A stretch of 64,000 nt of DNA from Leishmania donovani (lineage: Eukaryota; Euglenozoa; Kinetoplastea; Trypanosomatida; Trypanosomatidae), in contig NC_018263.1 in NCBI RefSeq assembly GCF_000227135.1, positions 2,074,259 to 2,138,258 on the forward strand. The letters run 5' to 3'. Below are positions 10,378-21,639 of this stretch, piece after piece. Numbering within the stretch: the first letter of the stretch is position 1; the number at the start of each line of letters is the position of its first letter. The notes under the pieces were generated by a model. The model searched no databases. It saw nothing but the letters and a program-made list of their open reading frames with translations, and was not told where the DNA came from. Both the position numbers and the translations under genes were made by a program.

Positions 10378-11950
10378 GAGCAAGCGCACGATTTGCGGCG
10401 TGCACGAGGCGGATGACGATGTTGATGGAGAGAAGGACTGTGCAGCGCCTCGTTTTGTCTGCGGCTTGCAACCAGCGGCACAGACTCAGGCAGCACTACG
10501 TGCTAGTCCACGTTTGCATATGACGTCACCAACGCCCAACCGATAATGGGGTCGAAAGCCAGAAAGAAAAAGAAGCGCAGAAAACGAGGCTGATCATAGC
10601 GAGGAAGTGGCGCGCACACAGCACGTGTTGACGTGGAATGTGTGTCGAGGCATAGGGTGAAATGGCACACGAGCACAACAGCAACAGGCCGTGGGACAGA
10701 GAGAAAACGTGAAGGGCATGGAAAAAAAGGCGCCCGCTGCAGCAGCACAAGATCGGGAGTGACATTTGAGAGAGGAGAGAAGCCTCAGCACGTAGACACA
10801 AGAGAGAAAGGGGGCATGCACGCTCATGGGAGGCGCCACACAGCGCGTGACAGCGGGATCCACAGTCATGAGCACGTAAGGATCTCCTCGACAAATTCGT
10901 AAAGTGGTGCACGCGATGGATGCTGTCGACGACGACTTGCACGAACACAGCGATGCCACAAATATCCAAGAGAGGATATTCGCCGATGAGCCATCGATAT
11001 TTGTTCTTTCTTTCGTCCCTCGTTGATTCGTAGTGTGATGCCACCTGGACACCACGTACAGGCGCATACGTGAAAAAGTGCGCGTGTAGGCACTTCCACT
11101 CCTTGGCCAGCATGAGAGAAAGATGGCGCAGTGGGGGGTGTTGCGCCGAGGTCATTGAGCGAGTCGGTATATTCGTCTCTGTGGATCCGATTTCTGGGCA
11201 GTGTGCGTGTGCGCGTTCGCGCAGCGTACACCGAGGGCCACGCCGACAGGATCAGAGAACGTCTTTTACACAAGAGTATCCATACGCGCATGCGACTGTG
11301 CTTGTGTGCACGTGCGAGAGTGCGGGGCCACATGCCCTTCCAGTTTCCTGTCTCACCGGGGGGAGACACGAAGGGGGTCGGGGTGAGCGAGGCTTATTCT
11401 GGAGGCAAGGACAGCGGAAATAACGAGAGAGAAGGGGCCCTGACGTCACTGGGACCGAATCGCATCGATAAGGGCAACAAGAAGGAGCCGGCAGAGGTAG
11501 AGGAGAGATGGCGCCTCCACTGGTCAACGAAAAGAAAAGCCCCACCGCCCCCCCCCTCGATCACGTCTCATTGCCATGTCCCTCGAAATGCGTGCAACCA
11601 TAAACAAAGAAAAGGCCGGAAATAGCGTACTCTCCGCAGGCACTCGCGCACACTCGCTTGTCGGCATAGCAAGGGGGTCAGGCGCTCAGGAGGAGAGTGA
11701 GAGAGCGAGCACGAGTTAGTCGTCCGCACTCACTCCCCAAAGCGCGCCCTCACCGCCGTGTCGGTTCCGACAATGTACTCCTTTGAGAGAAGGCGAAACC
11801 TGAAGGCTTGCGCGACGTGAGAAGGGGGAAGCCGCCGCGGTACAGTGGTCGCGCCCGCCCACTTTCGAGTGCGGCGTGTCGCGGCTGGGGAGTGGCACCC
11901 AACGAGCCACGGTCGAGCAACGATGAAACCGCAGAGAGCCGGAGACATGA
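10378..11950. other. Intergenic region
   Basis: No gene is supported in 1.57 kb. Several open frames on the minus strand have Cys/Ser/Leu-rich composition caused by pyrimidine-rich DNA. Probably the long 3' UTR of the gene starting at 15172 plus the processing region of the GST-like gene. Confidence 0.5.
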
Positions 11951-14900
11951 TCACTCCAGCATCCCGCCGCACACGCGGCACCGCGGCCCGTCTGCGAAGT
12001 CACTCAGTCCGCACGCGAGACACCGTGTTAGCACGTAGTCCTCGGAGAAAAAGGAGAGAGGACTAAGCGTGCTACCGGAGAAGAGGGTGGTGTGCGACGC
12101 GGGAGCTGTAACAGATACGTCCCGCTTCACTTCAGGATCGTCACCGGCTGGAACGTGCGTCGATGTGCTCGAGAGACTCAGCAGCAAAGGTACACAAGTG
12201 GGACGATCACAGAGAGAGCAGGGGAACAAGTGCGGCGATGAGGTCTCCGAAGCATTGCCGCCTACGGCTAATGAGACGCCAGCGCTCCGTCGGTGGCTGT
12301 AGGCGGTGGCTTCTAAAAAAGCCTCCAATGAGGCCACCCACGACGGCGACACGCACCAGTGCACCTGCGCCGCCAGTTGCGGGGCATCTCTCGCAGCCTT
12401 GCGTGGCGGCCTCTCGCTGTCTCCATTTGGTCCTGCAGGCTCAGCGCAATCGGCAGCAGTGATGAGGCGAAGGCTTGAGAAGGACGCTGCTTGTGTGCTG
12501 CCGTTGGCCTTGCGCACGGCAATCTTCTGTGCCTTGATGTAGGCCTCCATAAAGGCAATGGCGCCGTCAACGTCGAGTGCGTCTGGCTTTGTCGAGCAGC
12601 GCGCCGATTCCGCAGCCGTCGCTGCACAGTCGCGGAGACTCTCTGAGCCCTCCAGCGTCATGTTCGCGTAGCGATAGCGTTTGGCGAGGATTCGTACAGC
12701 GTTCGAGAGGACAAGCTCGCTGAGCGCCGGCCTATCCCACGGACAGGTTGCCCATATGTGCTGCAGCAGCCGCCACCACGGCCACGAGGCCTGCATTGCC
12801 TCCATGGAAGGTGACGACGCAAAGACGGATGACACGCCGCTCGCTGCATCTCCGGCAGCCGTGAGCGGCTTTAAAGGCCACCGTAAGAAAAGGTCTACCC
12901 CGTACTGTGTTCGCAAATGCAGGTATCGGCGGCGCGCGGGCATGTCCGCTAGAGAAGGCATTCGCGAGGATGCGACGCAGCCGGGCATCATGGATCGCCG
13001 ATAATCGTGCAGCATCTCTGTGGTCGGCAGCTGGCGTGCTTGCTGGTGCGCCTGCGCATACCGGTGAACCTCGCTGGACTGCGCCACGGACCCCGGCAAA
13101 AGTTGTTCATAGAGAAAGAAAGACGCGCTTGCCTGCTGCAGCAGCATAGATCGCACTATGCTCCTCGAGGACTCGTATGGTTCGACAGCGCCTCCGAAAG
13201 CGCTGTCTTCGTGCGGCCTGCCAGTTACCGCGTCGGGCACGAGAGCGCCCAGCTCCACCAGTCTTCTTAGCCACCCGCCGCGCGTGTCCACCGAGACGGG
13301 CCACAGGTGCGTCGGCTCATGGTTTGCTTGCCCTGTTTGCACAGCCGCCACCGCCAGCGTACCAGACGGGTGCAGCGCTACCCCCGCGATCCCGGCACAC
13401 CTGCGTGGTGGCATCTCGCTACAGCCCGCCAGAAAAGGGCACTGGAGCAGCACCGTCGAGGACGGACCGCAGGCGAGAAACTCGTACACGGTTTTTTCGC
13501 CGATTCCAAGGACCGCGACGGCTGCATCGTCTAGCTCGGTGCTCGAAGAGTTGATGCGAGCACCTTCGCTGCTGACATCGGCACTTGCGACCCTTGAATC
13601 AGCCACAAACGGGACCGCCATCAGCCGGCGCAGGCACACCTCGCCCACGAGGATGTCGGAGCCGTAGTGCGCGTCGACTTGAAATACGATGCGGCGGCAG
13701 GGCGATGACAGCGCAGATTCAGAAGACGACGACAGCGCTGCCAGTGCAAAGCGCCCCCGTAGCACCGCACATGGCGCGGACACGAATACCACCACGTCGA
13801 TTTCGGGCCCTGAGGGCGGGTCTGCCGCTCGCGCCGCCGTCTGCTCTGTGCGCTGCACGGCCGCAGCGCACACGGATGTCGGCACCGACGTCAACGACGG
13901 CACCTCCACCGTGTAAGCGAGGTGCACCACAGCAGTCGCGTTTGCCGGTGACGAGCGCGTCACATGGATGACACGTAGCATGTACGGGCTAGCAATCACT
14001 ACTATGCGCCGCAGCCGCGCGAGAGCAGCAGCGGTCGCCGTCGAGGCGGCAAGCCCATCTGTAAAGAGGGGTGTCATGCATAGCGGAGCAGGCCCTCGAA
14101 ACCCGAGCTGCGCCACTTCATCCTCGCCTCCCCACCTATACAAGGGCGGCGGCAGGGAGCGCGTCACAGGTCCATCATTGTCTGATAAGTTCCCAGCGAG
14201 TGCCACCAGGTGAAGGCCCTGGCTAGTGAGAACAAGCAGATCATCCTGGTCGAGCCACGTGTAGTCCACCACAGAGCCGACGTCGTCGTTCTCCGTCGAG
14301 GCGCTGTCGGCTTCTAGTGGTTTAGTTTCAGCGTGTGCGCGATCTGGGTCACCTGCACTCACAAGCGTCGACATCGCGCTGTCATGCGAGCTGCCGCCCT
14401 TGCCGGCACCAGCAGCCGACGCCCTCGACCGGGGAGCAAAACGCGACGCCAAAGGCTGGCTCCCTGAAGATGAGCTTGCGACACTGCTGCTTCTGCTGGC
14501 GCTCTCGTCATCACTGCTGCTATTCGCTGTGCTGCAGCTCCCTTGTCTTCTCTTCCGTCTAGCTGCGGCAGATGTCTTCTTCGTCGCGGGCTTCGTCTTT
14601 GGCTTTGACGTTACCTTCACGGAAGATTTTGAGGCGCCTCTGCGGCGCTTCCCGATAGGGGGCCGTTCAGCCGCGGGGAAACAAGAGAGAGGCCTTTCAC
14701 TGGGTGAAGCTTCGGCGACGGTGCCGTCGCTGTGAGCGGAGAGTCGGGCAAACCCTCCGCGAGAGCACGCAATACCGATTCCGTGGCTCGCCACCACGCG
14801 GTTCGCCCCGTGGCGAGAAACGCGATACACCACCAGATTACTGGTTGTTTGCACACACAGACGAGCGGTAGCCGGATAGTACACCTCCGGCAGTAAGGCG

Positions 14901-15172
14901 GTGCTCCACCTGGCGCCAACGACCACCTCGACAGATTCTCCGTCGCTGCGGTGAACTAGCGGATGATGGCGAACGCTTCGCTGACACGCAGGGGTGAGCA
15001 GGTTTGCCAGGTACATCGAAACGGCCCAGCGTGTGCACACCTGCAAGACGTTGTGAGGGCCCCAGCTAATACAATCCGCCGACCGCGCAGGGGCATCGTC
15101 CACTGGGAAGCACTTCTCCACAGCCACCTCGGTGCCGCTGGGAAGGATCTGCGCTCGAGCATCGGCCGACAT
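11951..15172 (-). CDS. WD40-type protein with C-terminal zinc ribbon; possible TFIIIC90-like subunit
   Basis: 1073 residues from the ATG at 15172. The N-terminal half reads like degenerate beta-propeller blades (ADCISWGPHNVLQVCTRWAV; VDYTWLDQDDLLVLTSQGLH; IAGVALHPSGTLAVAAVQTG) broken by a Ser/Lys-rich basic insert near residues 175-260. The C-terminus has three CxxC pairs: CSLC near 981, then CLAC and CRVC within the last 30 residues (RCLACGLSDFADGPRCRVCG). A propeller followed by this Cys pattern resembles TFIIIC90/GTF3C4, which helps recruit Pol III factors to tRNA genes. SEA-complex propeller proteins with terminal RING-like fingers are the main alternative. The match is by eye and distant. 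Confidence 0.6.
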   Translation of the reverse strand: MSADARAQILPSGTEVAVEKCFPVDDAPARSADCISWGPHNVLQVCTRWAVSMYLANLLTPACQRSVRHHPLVHRSDGESVEVVVGARWSTALLPEVYYPATARLCVQTTSNLVVYRVSRHGANRVVASHGIGIACSRGGFARLSAHSDGTVAEASPSERPLSCFPAAERPPIGKRRRGASKSSVKVTSKPKTKPATKKTSAAARRKRRQGSCSTANSSSDDESASRSSSVASSSSGSQPLASRFAPRSRASAAGAGKGGSSHDSAMSTLVSAGDPDRAHAETKPLEADSASTENDDVGSVVDYTWLDQDDLLVLTSQGLHLVALAGNLSDNDGPVTRSLPPPLYRWGGEDEVAQLGFRGPAPLCMTPLFTDGLAASTATAAALARLRRIVVIASPYMLRVIHVTRSSPANATAVVHLAYTVEVPSLTSVPTSVCAAAVQRTEQTAARAADPPSGPEIDVVVFVSAPCAVLRGRFALAALSSSSESALSSPCRRIVFQVDAHYGSDILVGEVCLRRLMAVPFVADSRVASADVSSEGARINSSSTELDDAAVAVLGIGEKTVYEFLACGPSSTVLLQCPFLAGCSEMPPRRCAGIAGVALHPSGTLAVAAVQTGQANHEPTHLWPVSVDTRGGWLRRLVELGALVPDAVTGRPHEDSAFGGAVEPYESSRSIVRSMLLQQASASFFLYEQLLPGSVAQSSEVHRYAQAHQQARQLPTTEMLHDYRRSMMPGCVASSRMPSLADMPARRRYLHLRTQYGVDLFLRWPLKPLTAAGDAASGVSSVFASSPSMEAMQASWPWWRLLQHIWATCPWDRPALSELVLSNAVRILAKRYRYANMTLEGSESLRDCAATAAESARCSTKPDALDVDGAIAFMEAYIKAQKIAVRKANGSTQAASFSSLRLITAADCAEPAGPNGDSERPPRKAARDAPQLAAQVHWCVSPSWVASLEAFLEATAYSHRRSAGVSLAVGGNASETSSPHLFPCSLCDRPTCVPLLLSLSSTSTHVPAGDDPEVKRDVSVTAPASHTTLFSGSTLSPLSFFSEDYVLTRCLACGLSDFADGPRCRVCGGMLE

Positions 15173-15238
15173 TAGCGCGACAATGTGTGTGTGTGTGTGT
15201 GTTTAGTGAGTGGGGTGGAATAGCACAGGGTGAGGGAG

Positions 15239-15262
15239 CTTCGAAGCCGAAGGAGGAGAGAC
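15239..15262 (-). promoter_or_regulatory. Predicted trans-splice acceptor for the gene starting at 15172
   Basis: On the minus strand a pyrimidine-rich stretch ends in CTTCGAAG, with the AG at 15240-15239. This gives a 5' UTR of 66 nt before the ATG at 15172. It is the nearest AG upstream of that start. Confidence 0.45.
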
Positions 15263-15730
15263 ACGGCAGTCGGCTACGCAGGCAACCGCCTGGTAAGAGT
15301 GTACGTATGCTCTAGAGAGAGGGGAATGCGTCACAGCACACCTGGCCGATCCTGGTTACTACTGGTGGCGTCAACAATACTAAAGAAATGGTGGATGCTC
15401 TGTATATATGCACACGCCTTCTCGTCTTTTTGTTCGCGGGTGGCGCAGCGCAGAAGTGGAAGCCCTGTTGCTCTCCTCCTCGTTGTGTCGGTTGAGGGTT
15501 GGTATATATATGTATATTTTTTTACGTCTATGCGTACATGTCTATGGAGGGGAGAGGAGCGATTGTGGGTGCGAGGGGCCAACACAGTGGGCGGTTGCGT
15601 GTCTTTGGGTGTGCCGAGAGGTGCAGAGACTTCTCTCAAGCAACCGCAGACACCACGGAGTTCCGAAGTACCCGTGAGAACACTGGGTGCAATAGCCTGG
15701 AGGCGTCCTTATGTGTGTGTATGTGTGTGT

Positions 15731-15742
15731 GGGGGGGGGGGG
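15731..15742. repeat. G12 homopolymer next to TG repeat
   Basis: Twelve G residues directly follow a short TG run; a likely site of length variation or sequencing error. Confidence 0.85.
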
Positions 15743-17276
15743 TAAAGTTGATAGAATAGCGGAGGCGCCTTGAGTCGACGAAAAAAAAAAATGAAACGAA
15801 TGATACCTGCCGTGTTCACCGAAATAACTGCTCTCGAACAGCGGTTGAGCAAGCCTTCAAAGTAGCGGCTTTGGGTAGGCCTCTTTTGGGATAGTCTTGC
15901 CCAAGGGCACAGCACGCTGGCAGCTTCTGAGCCGCGCGCGCACATAGAGGGAGAGAGGGAGCTCCGAGTACCCCCCCCCCACCCAACCAACCCAAAAGAA
16001 AAAGAGTTCAGGAAAGTGGCGTTAGATAGGAGGGAACTCACAGCGAAGAGTGTGCTCATGTTTTCAGTTGCGCCGTACAACAAAGGTACGCACGTATGCG
16101 AGAGCGGGGCATGAGTCTGCGCGGAGACGGCTCCTATGTACAACGCCGCAAGAGAAAACTGGCTCATCCACGCTCCGCTCCCCAGGACAGAGGCAGGGAT
16201 GCACGTCTCGAAAACTCTTGCACGGCTTTGGGTGCCTGGGTACATTGCACAAGGCACAGACGGAACTTGTGATGCTCTTTGTTTTTTTTTTGGGGGGGGG
16301 GGAAGGTGGGAAGGGAGGCTGCAGTCGGTTCAGACTCGGCACAAGAAAACGAGGAGCGCCTTACTTTACATGTGAAAGTGTACAAAAACACGAACGGACC
16401 CGCACAACAGAGAGTACGAGAGAGCGTGTCGCATGCATCGCGAGCTAGTAGAGAGAGAGGGGTAGCGTACGAGTCTCGAGAATCGTTCCCTTGATTGGCT
16501 CTTAAGTGGCTTCGTGACTGGTTACCATCAGCAATCTCATTCTCTGTGTGTGTGTGCCTCGCACTGCCGCGGTTACTTGTTCCCATTCCCTTCTCTGCAA
16601 TGGTATTAATCACGTGCGCGGTGGCATCGCAAAGTATGGCGGAGACGCACACACGCGGAGGGAGACAGAGAGGGAGCAAGGGAAGGGGTGGTCACGCGCG
16701 ATGATGAGGGAGGCACCGGGGGCGGAGGCGGTAGATAGAAGTTGGGTACAGAAAACCCCGCTCTTGGAGAAAAAACATCGAAAACGCGAGGAAAGGGAAG
16801 GGAAGGGCGGTGTAGAGAAAGAAGCGGAGAAGTCAAGTAAATGGGGCCGAGAAACAAAAACAGAAGAGGAGGGAGAGATGGTTGGGAGATGAGATAGACG
16901 TCCAAGACATAGAGCAGGGGTACAAGAGACGCCCATCATCCAACGATCTCCTGAGAATTCCAGAACAAAACCAAAAACAAAGGGCAAAGACGAAAAAAAG
17001 AAAAGAAGAGGGAGACGAGGGCATGCAGCACCGATGACCACGCGCGCAAAGACATGTGTAACGACATCCACATCAACACCTTTGCATGCGGGTCAGAAAT
17101 CAGGGAGGCCAGCTGGCAAAGCCATAAAGACGAGCGAGAGGGGGAGAGACGCACGAACGAGTCTGAAAGAAGTGCCCGAGATATGAAAGGACTCCGCGCG
17201 CACACACCAAATCGCTAGAGAGACACACACACAATCCTGCACTCCTGTGCGCTGCCTAGACTCTCCTTTTGATACC

Positions 17277-19868
17277 TCAAGCATTGGAGATGGGAGGTAA
17301 GCGGCCATATGCGGCGTAGTCCACGTTCGTGCCCGTCACGACGATGCTAGAGCGAATCGAGTGATTCTTGTGGAGCCTCGTGCAAGCTGTGTTGGAAGAG
17401 GACGGTCGGCAAGGCTGCAGCGCCGCCGGTGTAGTTGCAGCGCAGTGTTCCTGAACGGCTGCGGTAGCGACAGGGGCCATGATCTCGGTGGTCACGGCTG
17501 TCACAGCGGTGTCCAGCGCGGCGCCAGCGTCCGTGAAGCTGCCCTTGGTGAAGTTGAACGGCAGCAACGACGTCTGCCGGTCGTAATCCTTGAGAGCCGC
17601 GTACAGCTCCGGGTGCACGTAAGAGGCAAGGTAGTTCTCGACGAGATCTCGCAGCTGAGCGAAGAGGGGCACGAGGAGACGGTATCGCCGCTCCGTCTGC
17701 TGCAGCCGGCGTGCCATCAGCTCCTTCTCTTCCTGCGCCTTCTTGACCTTGTACCCGCCCATTGTCTCCGCCTCAACCTGCAGAGCGACAGTCTTATCTT
17801 TCAGCGTTGACACATTGCGCTGGTACGCCTGTAACTCCTTTGTGAGCTTGTCGTTCAGCTCCGTCAGTTGGCGGTACCCCGCCTGGTCACCGATCGCGCA
17901 CTCCAGGCGCTCAATCGTGCGCTTCGCGATGAGTAGCTCGCTGCGGAGATCGCGGCTCTCCGCCTGCAGAGCCTTCACGGCCTCGTCGTGCTTCAGGCCG
18001 GTCAAGCGCGCCTCTTGCTCCATTTCCCGAATGCGTTCCTGTAGACGGCGCACGTTACGCTCCGCCATGTCAGCGCGCTCGCACTCCTTCGCGTGCGCAG
18101 ACTGCTGCGTGTGGAGCTCCTCTGTGAGTCGGCTCTTCAGCTGCTCCGTCTCGACGCGCAGCTGCTCTACATGGTTAGTGTGGGTGCGCCGCTGCTGCGT
18201 TGCCGTCTCGGTCATCTCATTAATCTTCGTCCGGAGGTTTTCGCACTCGGCGTTGAGGTAGATGGTGTTGTGGATGTACTCAGAGTCTTTCCGCGCGGTA
18301 TCAGCACGAAGACGCTCGAGCTCCTCGCTTGCGGTCGTGTGACGGGCGGTAACTTCTGTGAGCTGCTCGTACAGCTCTTGCTCCCGCTTACTGGAAGACT
18401 CCTGAAGCGAGTCCAGCTCGCTACGGAGGAAGCCACGCTCCGTCTCCGTCGTCGTGAGCTGCGTCCGTAGCGCGTTCGTATCCAGCTCATGCTCTCGGAG
18501 AAGCTGAGCGCTGGCAGACTCCTGCTTCGCGATATCTGCCTTGAGCACCGCAATGGTCTCGAACGCCTCGCGATCCTTGCGCTCCATCGTCTCCTGCAGC
18601 CGCTGCAGCCGTGTCTTGAGGCTGTCAATCTCGGCACGGGTGAGAATCTTGTGGTTAAACTTGTCGTCCTCGGCCGTCTCCTTCGCCTTCAAAGCAATTT
18701 CGAGGTCTTTCTTCTGATTGGCCAGCTCCGCCTGCATTGCCGTGTTGGTGGCGTGGTCAGTCTGCGCCTGCTGGGCGGCTTTATGCGAGACTGACGTGAG
18801 CTCCTCCTTCAGCGCCGCGCACTCCTGCCGCGCTTCGGACAGCTCAGCATTTAGCTTCTCCGCCTCGTTGCGGTGAACGTCAAGCTCCAGCTCCAGCTGG
18901 CGCTGCTGCACGGCAGCGGCCGACAGGGCCTGCGTCATCTCTGTCAGCGCACTCTGGCGGGCCACCTCCGCGTCGCGGCGCAGCTGCCCGGCCGCCTCCA
19001 GCTCCGCCTGCCGCTTCTGGGCAAGCTCGTGTAGTCGCTTGTTGTCCTCACGCACAGACTCGAGCTGCGTGTTCAAGATGCCGACCAGCAAGTTCGACTT
19101 CTCCTCCTGCTTGCGGACGTGGTCCACCTCCTCCTGCAACTCCGTGGCCGTCGCCTTGTAGCGCTCTGTCTCCGCCTGCATCACGCGCAGGAGCATGACT
19201 GTCTCCTCATCGTCTGGCGGTGCCGCTGCCGCAGACTTCTTAGCGCGTGTATCCTCCTCCTCGGCGGCGGCAGCGGCGGCAGCGGCTTCCGCAGCGCTCG
19301 TCGCCTTCGCCTGCTCGAGTTCCAACCTAGCGTACTTCATCTCCAGCTCCTGGTGAGCCTGCTGCAGTGCATCGTACTCTGCCTCCCACTTTCGCTGCGC
19401 CTCTTGGTGCGCCTGATCCGCTGCGGCCATCCGCTGCTGCGAGTCCGTATGCCGCAGCTGCGTCAGCTCCAATTCGTTTGTGAGTAGCCCTACCCGGCGC
19501 AACGCAGACGCTTTATCTTTCTCCAGCAAGTCATTCTCCCGCACCTTGAGCGCCAGCGTCGCCTGAGCCTCCTGCAGCTCCTGCACCTTCTGCGCAACGC
19601 TGGCAGCAATTTCTCGTTCCTTGGCATCGTAGTAGGCCTTGCGTTCCACCTCGGCTAACGTGTTGCGCACATCCCTTTCGCGATTCCGATGCGCCTCGAG
19701 TAGCTTTCTCCACTCCTCCTCGATGAGCTGGCGCAGCTCACACTCCTCGTTGCGGAGACGCCCCTTTTCCGTCTCTTGGCGCAGAAGCTCGGCCTCCTGC
19801 GCCAGCTCCGCTTCCCTGGCAGCGAGTGCCAGAGACGACTTGGCGCGGCCTGCCTTTTTCGCTGGCAT
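17277..19868 (-). CDS. Long coiled-coil protein
   Basis: 863 residues from the ATG at 19868, within a canonical trans-splicing context (acceptor 50 nt upstream). After a basic start (MPAKKAGRAKSSLALAAREA), residues about 15-730 are nearly continuous heptad-type sequence rich in Glu, Gln, Arg, Ala and Leu with almost no proline. Only the last 130 residues differ: a short globular-looking segment (YRLLVPLFAQLRDLVENYLA, then HPELYAALKDYDRQTSLLPF) and a Thr/Ala-rich tail. Proteins of this kind in trypanosomatids are often cytoskeletal, flagellar or basal-body components, but no family-specific motif is visible and I assign no function. Confidence 0.8.
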   Translation of the reverse strand: MPAKKAGRAKSSLALAAREAELAQEAELLRQETEKGRLRNEECELRQLIEEEWRKLLEAHRNRERDVRNTLAEVERKAYYDAKEREIAASVAQKVQELQEAQATLALKVRENDLLEKDKASALRRVGLLTNELELTQLRHTDSQQRMAAADQAHQEAQRKWEAEYDALQQAHQELEMKYARLELEQAKATSAAEAAAAAAAAEEEDTRAKKSAAAAPPDDEETVMLLRVMQAETERYKATATELQEEVDHVRKQEEKSNLLVGILNTQLESVREDNKRLHELAQKRQAELEAAGQLRRDAEVARQSALTEMTQALSAAAVQQRQLELELDVHRNEAEKLNAELSEARQECAALKEELTSVSHKAAQQAQTDHATNTAMQAELANQKKDLEIALKAKETAEDDKFNHKILTRAEIDSLKTRLQRLQETMERKDREAFETIAVLKADIAKQESASAQLLREHELDTNALRTQLTTTETERGFLRSELDSLQESSSKREQELYEQLTEVTARHTTASEELERLRADTARKDSEYIHNTIYLNAECENLRTKINEMTETATQQRRTHTNHVEQLRVETEQLKSRLTEELHTQQSAHAKECERADMAERNVRRLQERIREMEQEARLTGLKHDEAVKALQAESRDLRSELLIAKRTIERLECAIGDQAGYRQLTELNDKLTKELQAYQRNVSTLKDKTVALQVEAETMGGYKVKKAQEEKELMARRLQQTERRYRLLVPLFAQLRDLVENYLASYVHPELYAALKDYDRQTSLLPFNFTKGSFTDAGAALDTAVTAVTTEIMAPVATAAVQEHCAATTPAALQPCRPSSSNTACTRLHKNHSIRSSIVVTGTNVDYAAYGRLPPISNA

Positions 19869-19918
19869 GTGTGCCTTCTAGGTTTACAACGTTGCGTTGC
19901 AAACGCTGCCTCGGGTTC

Positions 19919-19951
19919 CTGAGAAGGGGGAGAAAAAAAAAGAAGAACGGA
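19919..19951 (-). promoter_or_regulatory. Predicted trans-splice acceptor for the coiled-coil gene
   Basis: The minus strand carries a pyrimidine tract of about 30 nt ending CCCCCTTCTCAG; the AG is at 19920-19919. The predicted 5' UTR is 50 nt and the first ATG is the annotated start. Confidence 0.65.
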
Positions 19952-21639
19952 GCGAACGGGTTCCTTTCTGGTGTGTGGATGTGGGAATAGCAGCTGCGGA
20001 GTGTATGACTGCCAAAGGCACGTACACGGGAAATGCACAACAACAACAGAAAGAAGCACAGTCCAGCAAAAAAAAAGACAGACTGGAATAGTGCAGTCTT
20101 ATTCTCGGCGCCCAATGTGAAATGTCTACTAGTACTTCGTCGCCACTTCTACGAAGAGGCACGCGACAAGGAGGAGGAAGACACAAAGCATGAGAAAAGC
20201 GCGATATGGAAACGTGTGGCAGCGCGAAGAGAAGGAAAAAGGCAGAACAGATAGATGAGGAGGGAGATGCACAATACTGCGTCGTGTTGTGAGTAGCTCC
20301 GTTGCTGATACCTTTCCAGGTGAGCTCAGCGACATTGCCCCTTCACAAGGAACATATGATTGTTTTTATTATTATTATTATTCCATTTTTTGTTGTTGAA
20401 ACGCTCCAGTGTGCAGAGAGCCAACACATCATCTGGCGGACACGACAGCACACCGAAGACATTTTCCCGCGCTTTCGCCGTCTCGCCTACAGAGCGAGAG
20501 CGCCGCCAACAAAATGGAAGCGTGCGACAAAGCGAAAAAAAAAAAGCAGTGCGCTCCATCGTGTCACGTGCGCGAGTGCGGCTCGCAGAAGGAGGGGGAG
20601 GGGGGGGCACGCGCTCGATGCAGGCGACGTCCCCCGCACATTTCTTTATGTTGTTGTTTGTTGTCGTCGTTCAGGGAGAAAGACGGACAAGTCACATGGA
20701 AAGCACCTGTGGCAGGAAGGCGCAGGAGAGCACAAAAGGGGGTGGGCGGAGTGTATGTACGGTCAGCTGATCCGCTCAGCGCAACACGGAGTGAAACCCA
20801 AATCAACAAAAAAGTTCCGGAAGGAACGGAAACGGAAGAGAATCACAATTCTATGGCGCCAAAACAGATATCAAAACTGGAAACCATGAAGATGCAGAAG
20901 CTGGAAAAAAAAAGAAAAGGAAGAGGCGGAGGCGACGCTGGAAGTGGTAGACGGGGAGCAGAGGTAGCCGCGAAGAACGCCGCGACAAGAGCAATACAGG
21001 GGACAACAACTCCAGCAGAAATGAGAAACGGAGAGCACGTCGACTGCTTCTACACCCCTCACTCCCCTCCCCCTCTCCCTCCTCTTCCTCTTACACCGCT
21101 TGCCTCTCTGCGTAGCTTCTTCGTTCTATGAGGAAGGACGAGTGCTTAAACGGACGCAAACGCGAGAAGGGGGATGCGGTCGAAAAGGCGGAAAGAAAAA
21201 CTGGTAAAGCAACACGAACAGGCATTGACATACATGCGTGACGAGATCGAGAGTGGAAGTGGTGGCTGCGGCAGAGGGGGTGGGGGTGCGAAGAAAGACA
21301 CCATCGTAATAGGAGTAGGGAATAATGTGATCAAGTAGCGCTCTGGCACGGCACACAGCACACACCTCATCATTTCGTGCGTGCACATACAGTCCGAAAT
21401 TCGGCCACAACGCCACGCGAATCGGTGTGGCCGCGACATCCTTTGTCGTTCCTGTCAAGCTTCACCAGCTCGCAGTGCCGCAGTGCCACGGCTCTCGTCG
21501 TGGTCACACATCTAGCGCGGCGTTTCACAAGGGTAATCTAAGGATAGCAACAACAGCAAAAAGTGGGAAAAGCGCAGCGAAGCAATGAAAAAGATACATG
21601 TAAACACGAAATCAACCAAGTAAAGATGCGCTGTCCTCT
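19952..21639. other. Intergenic region
   Basis: No gene is supported. Features are an (ATT)n stretch near 20366-20384, poly-A runs as printed and a pyrimidine-rich block near 21050-21115. Expected to hold the 3' UTR of the polo-like kinase and the acceptor region of the coiled-coil gene. Confidence 0.5.

Larger units (their letters stand above)
15173..17276. other. Intergenic region
   Basis: No gene is supported in 2.1 kb. It contains a (TG)n run at 15184-15202, a G12 run at 15731-15742 preceded by TG repeats, poly-C near 15970-15980 and a G run near 16291-16301. The segment 16620-17200 is strongly polypurine as printed. Confidence 0.5.
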
